In this document: in pieces, positions 7,355-16,582 of the stretch
Layout: every line of letters begins with the position of its first letter
Position numbering within the stretch: position 1 is the first letter of the stretch
NCBI GenBank assembly: GCA_017512745.1
Contig: JAFWEV010000084.1
Span: forward strand, 1-42,613
Origin: Oscillospiraceae bacterium
GTDB lineage: Bacteria; Bacillota; Clostridia; Oscillospirales; Ruminococcaceae
Direction of reading: 5' to 3'
DNA length: 42,613 nt
The notes under the pieces: model-generated
What the model was told of the DNA's origin: nothing
The model's database searches: none
What the model saw: the letters and a program-made list of their open reading frames with translations, nothing else
Made by a program: the position numbers and the translations under genes

Positions 7355-8983
7355 ATGGCCGTAATAACTGGTAATATGCTCCGCGATGCATTCATCTCCG
7401 GAGTCAATAATCTTGATAATCACAAAACTCAGGTAGACGAGCTCAACGTCTTCCCGGTACCCGACGGGGATACCGGCACAAACATGACAATGACTGTTTC
7501 CAATGCGGTCGAAGAGCTCTCAAAACTCGAAAACGACGCTCCTGTCGGCGTTGTCGCAAAGGCTATTTCGGGCGGATGTCTCCGCGGCGCCAGAGGAAAT
7601 TCTGGAGTTATCCTCTCCCTTCTGTTCCGCGGATTCTCCAGAGCCATGAAAGATCACGACACCGCGGATTCCGAGTGCCTGTCACTGGCGCTGGAAAAAG
7701 GAGTCGGCTACGCATACAAGGCTGTCATGAAGCCCTCCGAAGGAACCATACTGACTGTCGCAAGACGCGCTTCGGAAGAAGTCGCAAAAAAAGCCGGCGA
7801 ACTCGATCCCGTTGAGCTTTTCGATATCGCCGTCAGCACCGCAGAGGTTGCCCTTGAAGAGACTCCAGAACAGCTTGAGACTTTGAAGCGCGCCGGCGTT
7901 GTCGACGCAGGCGGCCAGGGACTTGTATATATCTACAGAGGCATGCAGTCCGTGTTCCGTGACGGAACGATCATAAAGTCGGCAGACGGCAGTGAAGCCG
8001 CCGACGAGACCGACGATTCCATCGACACCGCGCTCAAGGACAAATACATTCTCGACTTCGATCTTCTCGATAACAACGTAAGCTCCATCGAAGCCATCAA
8101 AGCTGCTGCCGAAGCCCTCGGCGAAAATGTCAGCTTTGAGGGAAAAGAAAGAGCGCATTTCCATGTTGAGACTTCCTCTCCCGATGCCATTATCTCCAAG
8201 GCATTCAAACAGGGCAGACTCAGCAATGTATCCGTCAAGAATATGTACGAATACATGCAGGAGAGAAGCAGGAACTCCGATTCCGACTCCAAGAAGGCTG
8301 CGTATGCCGAGCCTGTTCAGGAAGCGGACATAGCCGTTGTTGCCGTAAGCGACGGCAAGGGCATCGATCAGATGTTCCTGGATCTCGGCGCTGCCGCGAT
8401 CGTAAACGGCGGTCAGACCATGAATCCCTCCACCGAGGATATCCTCGCGGGGATCGAGTCGGTTCCCAGCGCGAGAGTTCTTGTTCTTGCAAACAACAAG
8501 AACATCATCATGGCTGCCGAGGCGGCGTGCGGTCTTGCTGACAGGACAGCGCTGACCGTTCCGACAAGATCTATTCCTCAGGGACTCTCCGCCATGCTGT
8601 CATTCGATCCGTCCGTCTCCCTTGAGGAGAATAAGGATCTCATGACGGAAGCAGCCAGCAAAGTCGTCACCGGTCAGGTCACATACGCCGTAAGGGATTC
8701 GGAGTTTGCAGGCAAGCCGATCAAGCAGGGTTCGGTACTCTGTCTGATCGACGGGAAGATAGCCTTCACCTCAAGGGCGGTCGACCGTTCGGTGGTAAAA
8801 CTGGCGAAGAAGATCTGCGACAAGGAGTCCAGTCTCCTGACGGTCATCTACGGAAACCAGGTAACACCGGAAGACGCGGAAAAAGTCGCCGAGGAGCTCA
8901 GGAAATCTCTCCCGGCAACCGTAGAAGTTGAACTCATTGACGGCGGACAGCCGGTTTACTACTACTATCTCTCCGCCGAATAA
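7355..8983 (+). CDS. fakA: Fatty acid kinase A-type DAK phosphatase-domain protein
   Basis: 542 residues if started at the second of two adjacent ATGs (7355), which has the better 7-base spacing to GGGG; 7352 is the alternative. The N-terminal DhaL-like nucleotide-binding domain has DELNVFPVPDGDTGTNM with the Mg-binding aspartates, SGGCLRGARGNSGVILS, and later VVDAGGQGLVYI. The middle and C-terminal domains match the YloV/FakA family. FakA phosphorylates fatty acids held by a FakB (DegV) protein, so that exogenous fatty acids enter phospholipid synthesis. No fakB is in this window. Tightly followed by recG. Confidence 0.93.
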   Translation: MAVITGNMLRDAFISGVNNLDNHKTQVDELNVFPVPDGDTGTNMTMTVSNAVEELSKLENDAPVGVVAKAISGGCLRGARGNSGVILSLLFRGFSRAMKDHDTADSECLSLALEKGVGYAYKAVMKPSEGTILTVARRASEEVAKKAGELDPVELFDIAVSTAEVALEETPEQLETLKRAGVVDAGGQGLVYIYRGMQSVFRDGTIIKSADGSEAADETDDSIDTALKDKYILDFDLLDNNVSSIEAIKAAAEALGENVSFEGKERAHFHVETSSPDAIISKAFKQGRLSNVSVKNMYEYMQERSRNSDSDSKKAAYAEPVQEADIAVVAVSDGKGIDQMFLDLGAAAIVNGGQTMNPSTEDILAGIESVPSARVLVLANNKNIIMAAEAACGLADRTALTVPTRSIPQGLSAMLSFDPSVSLEENKDLMTEAASKVVTGQVTYAVRDSEFAGKPIKQGSVLCLIDGKIAFTSRAVDRSVVKLAKKICDKESSLLTVIYGNQVTPEDAEKVAEELRKSLPATVEVELIDGGQPVYYYYLSAE

Positions 8984-8987
8984 TACC

Positions 8988-11039
8988 GTGGAAAGCAGAA
9001 ATCTAAATACAGATATCAGATACCTCAAGGGTGTCGGTGAGAAGCGTGCTCAGCTGTTCGCAAAACTGGGCGTCGATACCATCGGCGCTCTTTTGCGTTA
9101 CTATCCGCGCAGATATGTCGACTATTCCAGAATATATGAGATAGCCGAAACAGAGCTGGGAGACACCTGCGCCGTAAAAGTCACCGTTCTGCAGAAAAAA
9201 AATCCCATCCGTCTTCCCGGCGGAAGGCTCATGTTCAAAGCGGAAGCGTGCGATGACTCCGGCACCATGACCCTGACGTATTTCAACAACAAATACGCCC
9301 CCGCGTCTCTCACGGTCGGAAATCAGCTTGTCCTCTACGGAAAGATCGGCGGTACGCTTCTCAGACGGGAAATGATCAACCCCGTCACCGTTCACGACTG
9401 GGAACAGAATGCCCTGATGCCTCAGTATCCGCTGACCGCGGGACTCTCCTCAGCCGTGATCGCCAAGACCGTAAAGACTGCCCTGGATCAGTACGGGGAT
9501 CTCATCGAAGAGACCTTGCCGGATTACATACTCGAGCAGTACTGTCTCCAGGATCTGAAGACCTCCATAGCAAATATCCATTTCCCCAAAACCGATGCGG
9601 ATGCCGAACTTGCGCGCAGGCGTCTTATATTCGAGGAACTTCTCGTTCTTCAGCTCGGAATGTCCCTCATCAAGCAGGGCAATACCTCAAAGAATGCGGC
9701 CGTCTTCACGAACACCGACTGGGAGGGCTACTCGGAGGCTCTTCCGTTCAGTCTCACAGGAGCGCAGGCGCGTTCCATCGATGAGATATCCAAAGATCTC
9801 AGAAGAAATGTTCCCATGGCAAGACTTGTTCAGGGAGATGTGGGAAGCGGAAAAACCGCCGTTGCGGCAGGCGCGGTCTATCTTGCTCATATAAACGGAT
9901 ATCAGAGCGCCGTCATGGCTCCGACCGAACTGCTGGCCAAACAGCATGCCGAGACATTCCAGAAACTGCTGAAGCCTTTCGGGATAAATGTTGCCCTGCT
10001 GTCAGGTTCAGTCAAGGCAAAGCCCAGAAAGCTTCTTCTTGAACAGTTAAAGAACGGCGAGATCGACCTTCTTGTCGGTACGCATGCCCTCATTTCCGAT
10101 GATGTGGAGTTCAGCAACCTCAGTCTCGTCGTTGTGGACGAACAGCACAGATTCGGGGTCGAACAGAGAAGCAAACTCTCAAGAAAAGGCATCGACCCGC
10201 ACGTTCTCGTCATGTCCGCGACACCCATCCCGAGAACGCTGGCGCTTATGATCTACGGCGATCTCGACATCTCCGTCATTGACGAGATGCCTCCCGGAAG
10301 AAAAGCCGTAAAGACATATTTCGTCGACAGCTCTCTGAGGCAGAGGTATCTCTCGTTTATAGTTCAGCACGCGGGAGATGGAGAACAGTCATATGTCGTC
10401 TGTCCCCTTGTCGATGAGAGCGAGGCACTGGAGAATACTCTCTCCGCCACAGAGTACTTTGACGATCTGAGAAAAGGTCCCCTCTCTTCCCTGCGGCTCG
10501 GACTGGTTCACGGAAAGATGAAACCGGCCGAGAAGCTGAAAGTCATGAATGCCTTTATAGACAACAGCATCGATGTTCTTGTCTCAACCACTGTTATAGA
10601 AGTCGGCGTCGACAATCCGAACGCCACAATAATGCTTATAGAAAACGCCGAAAGATTCGGTCTTTCGGAGCTTCATCAGCTGAGAGGCCGCGTGGGACGG
10701 GGCAAGACCCAGAGTTACTGCATCCTGGTTTCCGACGCGAAAAACAGTCCCGCTGCGGAACGCCTCAAAATGCTCACAAAGACGTCGTCGGGCTTTGACG
10801 TCGCAAAATACGATCTCGAGACAAGAGGTCCCGGAGACTTTCTCGGAAAACGCCAGCACGGTCTTCCCGATCTCGGCATTGCCGACCTTGTCAATGATGA
10901 GCACACTTTATATAATGCACAGGAGGCCGCTGTCACAATTCTTAAGAATGACATCGATCTCACAAATCCTCTGCATAAAGGTTTAAAATCTGAGATAGAC
11001 AAGATGTTTGAAACATACGGAGCATCTTCGATCAACTAA
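8988..11039 (+). CDS. recG: ATP-dependent DNA helicase RecG
   Basis: 683 residues from a GTG at 8988, just past the fakA stop; no ATG lies near the conserved N-terminus. No clear Shine-Dalgarno is present, so translational coupling to fakA is likely. It has the wedge/OB domain (IRYLKGVGEKRAQLFAKLG), Walker A GDVGSGKT, DEQHRFGVEQR (motif II as DEQH), SATPIPRTLAL (motif III), and the motif V-VI region ending QLRGRVGRG, then the C-terminal hook. RecG regresses stalled replication forks and branch-migrates Holliday junctions. The order yloU-yloV-recG is conserved in Bacillota. Confidence 0.97.
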   Translation: MESRNLNTDIRYLKGVGEKRAQLFAKLGVDTIGALLRYYPRRYVDYSRIYEIAETELGDTCAVKVTVLQKKNPIRLPGGRLMFKAEACDDSGTMTLTYFNNKYAPASLTVGNQLVLYGKIGGTLLRREMINPVTVHDWEQNALMPQYPLTAGLSSAVIAKTVKTALDQYGDLIEETLPDYILEQYCLQDLKTSIANIHFPKTDADAELARRRLIFEELLVLQLGMSLIKQGNTSKNAAVFTNTDWEGYSEALPFSLTGAQARSIDEISKDLRRNVPMARLVQGDVGSGKTAVAAGAVYLAHINGYQSAVMAPTELLAKQHAETFQKLLKPFGINVALLSGSVKAKPRKLLLEQLKNGEIDLLVGTHALISDDVEFSNLSLVVVDEQHRFGVEQRSKLSRKGIDPHVLVMSATPIPRTLALMIYGDLDISVIDEMPPGRKAVKTYFVDSSLRQRYLSFIVQHAGDGEQSYVVCPLVDESEALENTLSATEYFDDLRKGPLSSLRLGLVHGKMKPAEKLKVMNAFIDNSIDVLVSTTVIEVGVDNPNATIMLIENAERFGLSELHQLRGRVGRGKTQSYCILVSDAKNSPAAERLKMLTKTSSGFDVAKYDLETRGPGDFLGKRQHGLPDLGIADLVNDEHTLYNAQEAAVTILKNDIDLTNPLHKGLKSEIDKMFETYGASSIN

Positions 11040-11047
11040 GGAGCGCC

Positions 11048-12397
11048 ATGAACCGCAAAACAAAAGCTATTTCTCTTCTCTCGGTACTGGTTCTGCTGGT
11101 CACACTTTTCGTGTCACCGGTCTATGCAGGTGCGAGCGACATAGATCTCGGGTACAATTCATACTCAAACGCCGTGTATCTCGTAAATATGGATACCGGC
11201 CGGGTCGTATATGAAAAAAATGCGGATGCGAAGGTCTATCCCGCATCCACAACGAAGATAATGTCTGCAGCCGTGGCGCTGCAGCTGTGCCACGAAAGGG
11301 GTCTCGATCCCAAAACCACGATGGTCACGGTCCCGGACGATATCTGGGATGAGTTTGCCGGGATAAATATAAGTTCGGTTCCGCTGGCCCGCGGCGAGAT
11401 CCTTTCGATGGAATCCCTCATCTACTGTATGCTCCTGCCCTCCGCGAACGAGGCAGCTTCGACGGTAGCCGCATATTTCGGCAGGGACTATTTCATCGGG
11501 CTTATGAACATGAAAGCCCAGATGCTCGGATGCACAGGGACCCACTTCACCAATCCTCACGGGCTCTACGACCCCGATCACTATACGACCGCGAAAGACA
11601 TGTACAAGATCGCAACGTGGGCTATAGGCGTTCCGGGATTCTATGAGATCGCCCAGGAATACGTATATGAGATCCCCGAGACCAACAAGAATTACGAGCG
11701 TTCCGTCGTCACGACTATCTACATGCAGAACCCGTATACCGACTACTACACGCCGTATATCAAGGGCATTAAGACGGGAACGATCGACGAATCCGGCAGA
11801 TGCCTTGTATCCACCGCGGAGAAGAACGGGATGCGCTTCATGCTTGTCCTCATGGGAGCCCCTCTCGAAACGACATCGCTCATATGGGAGGACTCCAATT
11901 CCGTTTTCAACGAGACCCGGCAGTTCTATGATCTCGCTTTTTCGGGCACAAAAATAGTTGAGCTGCTCGGAGACTATACCCCTGTGACGGAGATCCCTCT
12001 AAAATACGGCAAAGGCAAGGACAGTCTGATCCTGTATGCCGAGGATAATATCCAGGGACTTGTCGATGTGGATTCCGATGAGGATCCGGTGATCACTTAT
12101 GAATGCGAACTTCCCGAAACGCTCAACGCTCCCGTCGAATCCGGACAGATCATCGGGAAAGCGACAGTATTTGCCGACGGATATGAAGTCGGCAAGATAG
12201 ACCTCGTTGCGAGGGAAACCGTCGAATTCAGTCCGTTTTCAAGGGTCATGGGGTTCATCACGGACGTCATCACTTCGGTTCCGGCAATGATCATTTTCGG
12301 ACTTCTGTTCCTCTTTGCAATACTGTATGTCTACTACATGCTCGTGCTGGTCAAGAAGCAGCAGCACAGGAAAAAGAAATCGGGTTCGAGACAATAA
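11048..12397 (+). CDS. D-alanyl-D-alanine carboxypeptidase (DacF/PBP5-like), membrane anchored
   Basis: 449 residues. A signal peptide ends near SPVYA-GAS (cleavage about 27). The S11 peptidase motifs are S67-T-T-K70 (nucleophile and base), S132-A-N134 and K242-T-G. A C-terminal beta domain follows, then a hydrophobic anchor (about 398-428) with a very basic tail. The enzyme removes the terminal D-Ala of peptidoglycan pentapeptides outside the membrane and so limits cross-linking. Most PBP5 relatives use an amphipathic C-terminal helix; here the anchor looks like a real transmembrane segment. AAGGAG precedes the ATG, 8 bases after the recG stop, so it is probably the last gene of that operon. 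Confidence 0.95.
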   Translation: MNRKTKAISLLSVLVLLVTLFVSPVYAGASDIDLGYNSYSNAVYLVNMDTGRVVYEKNADAKVYPASTTKIMSAAVALQLCHERGLDPKTTMVTVPDDIWDEFAGINISSVPLARGEILSMESLIYCMLLPSANEAASTVAAYFGRDYFIGLMNMKAQMLGCTGTHFTNPHGLYDPDHYTTAKDMYKIATWAIGVPGFYEIAQEYVYEIPETNKNYERSVVTTIYMQNPYTDYYTPYIKGIKTGTIDESGRCLVSTAEKNGMRFMLVLMGAPLETTSLIWEDSNSVFNETRQFYDLAFSGTKIVELLGDYTPVTEIPLKYGKGKDSLILYAEDNIQGLVDVDSDEDPVITYECELPETLNAPVESGQIIGKATVFADGYEVGKIDLVARETVEFSPFSRVMGFITDVITSVPAMIIFGLLFLFAILYVYYMLVLVKKQQHRKKKSGSRQ

Positions 12398-12404
12398 AAC
12401 AGCA

Positions 12405-12437
12405 ATAAAAAAAACGGCTTTGAAGCCGTTTTTTTAT
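12405..12437. terminator. Bidirectional intrinsic terminator
   Basis: ACGGCTT-TG-AAGCCGT (12414-12429) is flanked by a long A-run on the left and T-run on the right. It serves the convergent carboxypeptidase gene (stop 12397) and the LtaS-family gene (stop 12442). Confidence 0.93.
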
Positions 12438-12441
12438 TTGT

Positions 12442-14472
12442 TCATTTAAGCAGGAACAGGTGCTCATTCCCCTCGTTCAGCCCGAACATGCTCAAGTACT
12501 GCACGTACATGTAATCATTCAGTTCACTGCGGATCTCATCCGGAATCTGCTCATCTTTCAGGTAATAGTCTCCATCTGCCGTAACGGCTCCGCAGGCGTT
12601 TATGGCGCAGACGCTGTCGGTAAAACTGATCTGATAATTCTGGAACGGTGTCAGCGGCAGCCCGGCATAATTCAGCAGTTTCGGGATCAGGAAATTGGCG
12701 CTTGTCAGCCCGTCTTCTACCGACTCCGGCGGTCTGGTATTCGTCCATATAGTGTAGTCAACAATATACTCCTGCTGGATCAGTTCGGCCGTATTTTCCG
12801 CCGATGTATCGAAACCGAAGGCAACGCTCTCGAATTCCGGTTCGATCGCGCCGGCCTGATGGTCTCCGTAGAAGAGAACATAGCAGGGTTCCCCAAGTTT
12901 TTCCAGCTCGCCGATAAACTCCCTCAGGTCTTCATCGGACAGTCTTATAAGATTCACATAATTGTTGGCAAGCGGATACTCGTCCTTATCTTCGAGTTCA
13001 ATTAATACTTTGTCTGCTCCTTCAATATAAGCGGAGTGATTCTGTATCGTAACGTCAAAGACAAATACCGGCTCGTCATGCGATTCGATCATCTGCAGTA
13101 CTTTTCTGTATGTGGTCCTGTCGCTTGCCAGATCTCTGCAGTATTCCATCACATCGTCGAATTCATCTTCGAACAGTATCTCATCGAAGCCAAGCATCGG
13201 ATATGTATTGGATCTGTTCCATGTGGATCCGGGGGCGGGATGCATGCCTATAGTGGTATATCCGGCCTGCTCGACCGCTTTGACATATGATCCGATACTG
13301 TTTCGCATGTACTGCAGATATGGAAAAGACCCCGTCGGCAATCCGTAAAGAGAACATCCCGTAAGGGTTTCGAACTCCGTATTGCATGTTCCTCCGCCCA
13401 TGGTCGAAACAAGCAGTCTGCCGTGATAATAATCTTCGCATAACGACTCAAAATATGGAGCGCATGATTCTCCGCCGGCGATACCGATATCTTTTCCCCA
13501 CATGCTGTAATCACAGAACGACTCATTCATCACGACAATGATGTTCGGAGCCGTATCGTCTCCTTCAGTGGCTTCGAATCCGGAAAGTACGGCTTCCGCA
13601 GCATCCGGGGTATATCCTTCGGGCTTTTTCAGCACGGAATGCTTGAGATTCTCAAGGAAAGATGCGGCCGTGCCATATGTAAAGTAGTTGAAATACTGCG
13701 CCTGATTGAGAGTGCTGAATCCGTATCCCAGACTCTGGATGGGATCGGTATTCCAGAACCAGATCAGGATCACGGCGGCTGCAGCCGCAGAGAGAGCGGA
13801 CTTTCCAGCGGACAGCAGTATTTTTTCTTCCGTCTTTTCAAGGAAATTGACGGCAAAACATATCATACAGACAAGTGTGACGATGCCGAATACCATATAG
13901 TTTGTCAGCGTGAGAGTGTATCTTCCCATAACTGCTGTAGCTGTTTTTGCCGCATAAAGATCTATCGGGAGGAAAGGCGTTCCTCTGAAGTTCAGAACAC
14001 AGATGCAGGCAAAGCTGAACATAAATGTGATGACCGTTCCGGTGATGATTGCCCAGCCCGGTCTTCTGGGGAAAACTATCATCCCCAGGAGATAAAACAG
14101 AAAATATACCGCCACGTTTATGTAGTATATCTGCCGCAGATGCATGTAAAACATCGAGGTATCGTACATTTTTTCGCATACATATACCGCGATAAACGGA
14201 GCGAGCAATAAACCGGCATACCCGATCAGCACCCTTATCTTTTGAGAACCGATAAGCCTCGCAGGTCTTGCCGCAAATACGGCTGATGCCATGGCAACAA
14301 GAAAAGACCCGGCAAGCAGCGTACGGTTCCAGGCGTAAGCGCTGCTCACTGCGTCGAAAACATAATATGTCTTTATGTGTAAAGCAATAAAAACAGAAAG
14401 GATCAAAAACACGGATCCGGCAATGATTATGCTTCTCTTCCCCAGACCGTCCCTGATTTCGCTAATCTTCAT
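12442..14472 (-). CDS. LtaS-family phosphoglycerol transferase/sulfatase-fold protein
   Basis: 676 residues from the ATG at 14472; a TTG at 14484 is an alternative start, and neither has an ideal ribosome binding site. The N-terminal part has five to seven transmembrane helices. An extracellular alkaline-phosphatase-fold domain follows: NIIVVMNESF (metal Glu, about 317), GGGTCNTEFETLTG with the nucleophile Thr about 362 (aligns with the catalytic Thr of LtaS), VTIQNHS and FYGDHQAG (metal ligands). LtaS enzymes transfer glycerol phosphate from phosphatidylglycerol onto a lipoteichoic acid or other polymer outside the cell. The substrate here is unknown. It is the third gene of an operon with a permease-like protein and a degenerate ABC-ATPase-like protein, which suggests a joint role at the envelope. 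Confidence 0.9.
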   Translation of the reverse strand: MKISEIRDGLGKRSIIIAGSVFLILSVFIALHIKTYYVFDAVSSAYAWNRTLLAGSFLVAMASAVFAARPARLIGSQKIRVLIGYAGLLLAPFIAVYVCEKMYDTSMFYMHLRQIYYINVAVYFLFYLLGMIVFPRRPGWAIITGTVITFMFSFACICVLNFRGTPFLPIDLYAAKTATAVMGRYTLTLTNYMVFGIVTLVCMICFAVNFLEKTEEKILLSAGKSALSAAAAAVILIWFWNTDPIQSLGYGFSTLNQAQYFNYFTYGTAASFLENLKHSVLKKPEGYTPDAAEAVLSGFEATEGDDTAPNIIVVMNESFCDYSMWGKDIGIAGGESCAPYFESLCEDYYHGRLLVSTMGGGTCNTEFETLTGCSLYGLPTGSFPYLQYMRNSIGSYVKAVEQAGYTTIGMHPAPGSTWNRSNTYPMLGFDEILFEDEFDDVMEYCRDLASDRTTYRKVLQMIESHDEPVFVFDVTIQNHSAYIEGADKVLIELEDKDEYPLANNYVNLIRLSDEDLREFIGELEKLGEPCYVLFYGDHQAGAIEPEFESVAFGFDTSAENTAELIQQEYIVDYTIWTNTRPPESVEDGLTSANFLIPKLLNYAGLPLTPFQNYQISFTDSVCAINACGAVTADGDYYLKDEQIPDEIRSELNDYMYVQYLSMFGLNEGNEHLFLLK

Positions 14473-14489
14473 GTGTCTCGCCAAGGTTC

Positions 14490-16577
14490 CTATTCATCTT
14501 CATCTTCATCTTCAAGTTCTTCCATATCCTTCCTTCTGATATCTGCCAGCAGGAATTTGAACCCGAGATATACTGCAAAAAGGATCGCTGTTAAACCTAT
14601 AAACAGGAACCTGCCCACAGGCGACTGCAATGTATCGACAATAAGCTGAGCATTGTCGCTTCCCGATATCGCAGTAAGTATCGACAAAATACCGCCGTAT
14701 ACTGCCGGCCGGTTGATCAGCGATATCGCTGACGGTATCAGCCCGAGAACGGCCAGTACAAGAGAGATGATCGACAGACCCTTAAGTATCGGATGTTTCG
14801 GAAGGTCAGCCATATCGGGTTCCGAGAGTTCAGCGCTCTCCTCAGCGCCGATCGGCCTGACGTCATCGAATGTCAGCTGTCCGTCCAAAGGTTCTGTTTC
14901 TTTCAGATCAGTTTCCGGACTCTCCTCATCCCGGTCAAAAAGCAGGGTTGCCTCCTGCGGGTCAAGCCAGTCATCGCCAACCTCATCCTTTGAATAGAGT
15001 GACGTCTGCATGTCGGGCTCTGCAAAATCAAGTCCGGTCAGATCGAATTCCCCGGAGGTATCCGCTTCCCCGGAATCCGGAATTCCGCTTTCGTCGCGGC
15101 TCTCTTCCGCCCATTCCGCAGGCACAGGCTGTTCCGATACGATTGCAGCATCGACTGCCCTGAATCCGTCCTGATCATCGGCGGCTTTTTCTTCAAAGTC
15201 CGGAATACCTTCCGGTACTGCGCCGGCATCGGCATTTTCAGAGGAAGAAGCGATGTCATCAGCCTCTCCTGAAAGGATCTTCTCGATAAACTCTTCGGCG
15301 GGATCATCGGAAGACTGTGCTGTCTGATCCGTATTCTCAGAATGATCTTCCGGAGGAAGTACAACCGCCGGGTACGTATCCACAGGCTGCGCGTCAGTAA
15401 TGTCTTCGGGAGGAAGTTCCTCCTCGTCTTCCCTCACACCGCTGATCTCCGCAGCTGCTTCAGACAGTCTGCTTACTATATCTTCATCGGAAAGATCATC
15501 GCTGAGTATGTCACGGACGACTTCGTCTTCAACGACTACTTCATCAGGGCTGAACTCTATGGTCTCGTCCGGGGCGGCTTCAGCATGATCTTCAGGCTGC
15601 ATATCGCCGGCGTTGTCAGTGACAACAGGCGCTGACACCGTCGCGGATTCATCAGGTGTTTCCGACATATCAGGTAACGCGGAACTCTCTTCGGATCCCG
15701 CAAGTCTTTTCGGCTTGGATGCCGGAATAGATGCCGCAACTGTTTTAACATCCCTGTAAACTGCTTTTCCCGTGATCCGGCTTGCCTCGCGTGTGGCGAC
15801 CTTATCGGGATACACGATCATATCCCTGTATCTCAGAGCCTTCCTGGAGGGAACAACTGTTGCACCGAATACGGATACTGCCATTGTGCCGAGCCATATA
15901 AGCAGAGGAGTGGCCCCGCCCAGCGAAAATACCCTGTCTGCCGCCGCAGCAAATGATTCCGCGTCACTGATTCCGAAGACTCCGCCGAGAAACAGAATAG
16001 CAGCAGCAATGACCGCGGCTAAAGCCAGTGTAAAGACATACCATCCGTAGCTGTCAAAGAAAGACGACAAAAACAGAGGCACAAATATTATCACTGAGAG
16101 CGCAATCAGACCATACAGAAAAACGGTAAGACAGCTTGCAATGATCACCTGCGTCTTTATGAGAAAAAGGACTCCCAGGAAAATCCCGGCTCCGACCGTA
16201 TAGCTGCCTAGCATGAACAGCGATGTGATAAGTATTTTCTTTGTTGTCAGTTCTCCCGGGCTGATACCGAATTTGGAGTAAAGATACCATCTGTTTTCAA
16301 ACAGATCCGGATATGAAAGAAATGCCGGTCGTACCAGCAATCTTCCGACTGTGACGATCAGGAACAGATATACATAGACCGCGAACGCAGTCGCCGAATC
16401 GTCGAAAGAGAATCCAAATCCCGTGAACTGGCCGCGCTGCTGGAACAGTCTTAATACATGGTAACCAACAACTGCCGCAGCAGTGATAAACAGGGTGTAG
16501 AAAACCGCATAATATTTGAAGCCTCCGGCGAGACGCTGATCTCTTGCGATATGTGATCTTAATTGTTTTTTCTGCAT
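14490..16577 (-). CDS. ABC-2 permease-like membrane protein with long acidic insert
   Basis: 695 residues from the ATG at 16577 (AAGGGA 10 bases upstream); a GTG at 16586 overlapping the upstream stop is less likely. Six hydrophobic helices occupy about residues 20-240, with a cytoplasmic-looking loop (FENRWYLYSKFGISPGE) after helix 2, a layout reminiscent of ABC-2 permeases. About 330 residues of disordered, Asp/Glu/Ser/Pro-rich sequence follow (about 255-590), with almost no hydrophobic blocks. Two or three further helices (about 600-675) and an all-acidic end (EELEDEDEDE) close the protein. I know no family with this internal acidic spacer. The upstream gene, an ABC-ATPase-like protein, ends 5 bases before this start, so the two probably form a complex. 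The permease assignment is inference. Confidence 0.6.
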   Translation of the reverse strand: MQKKQLRSHIARDQRLAGGFKYYAVFYTLFITAAAVVGYHVLRLFQQRGQFTGFGFSFDDSATAFAVYVYLFLIVTVGRLLVRPAFLSYPDLFENRWYLYSKFGISPGELTTKKILITSLFMLGSYTVGAGIFLGVLFLIKTQVIIASCLTVFLYGLIALSVIIFVPLFLSSFFDSYGWYVFTLALAAVIAAAILFLGGVFGISDAESFAAAADRVFSLGGATPLLIWLGTMAVSVFGATVVPSRKALRYRDMIVYPDKVATREASRITGKAVYRDVKTVAASIPASKPKRLAGSEESSALPDMSETPDESATVSAPVVTDNAGDMQPEDHAEAAPDETIEFSPDEVVVEDEVVRDILSDDLSDEDIVSRLSEAAAEISGVREDEEELPPEDITDAQPVDTYPAVVLPPEDHSENTDQTAQSSDDPAEEFIEKILSGEADDIASSSENADAGAVPEGIPDFEEKAADDQDGFRAVDAAIVSEQPVPAEWAEESRDESGIPDSGEADTSGEFDLTGLDFAEPDMQTSLYSKDEVGDDWLDPQEATLLFDRDEESPETDLKETEPLDGQLTFDDVRPIGAEESAELSEPDMADLPKHPILKGLSIISLVLAVLGLIPSAISLINRPAVYGGILSILTAISGSDNAQLIVDTLQSPVGRFLFIGLTAILFAVYLGFKFLLADIRRKDMEELEDEDEDE

Positions 16578-16582
16578 AACGA

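Noticed and set aside
8928..8987. Upstream ATG extension of recG inside fakA
   Set aside because: The extra 20 residues are out-of-family and overlap fakA; the GTG at 8988 fits the RecG N-terminus.
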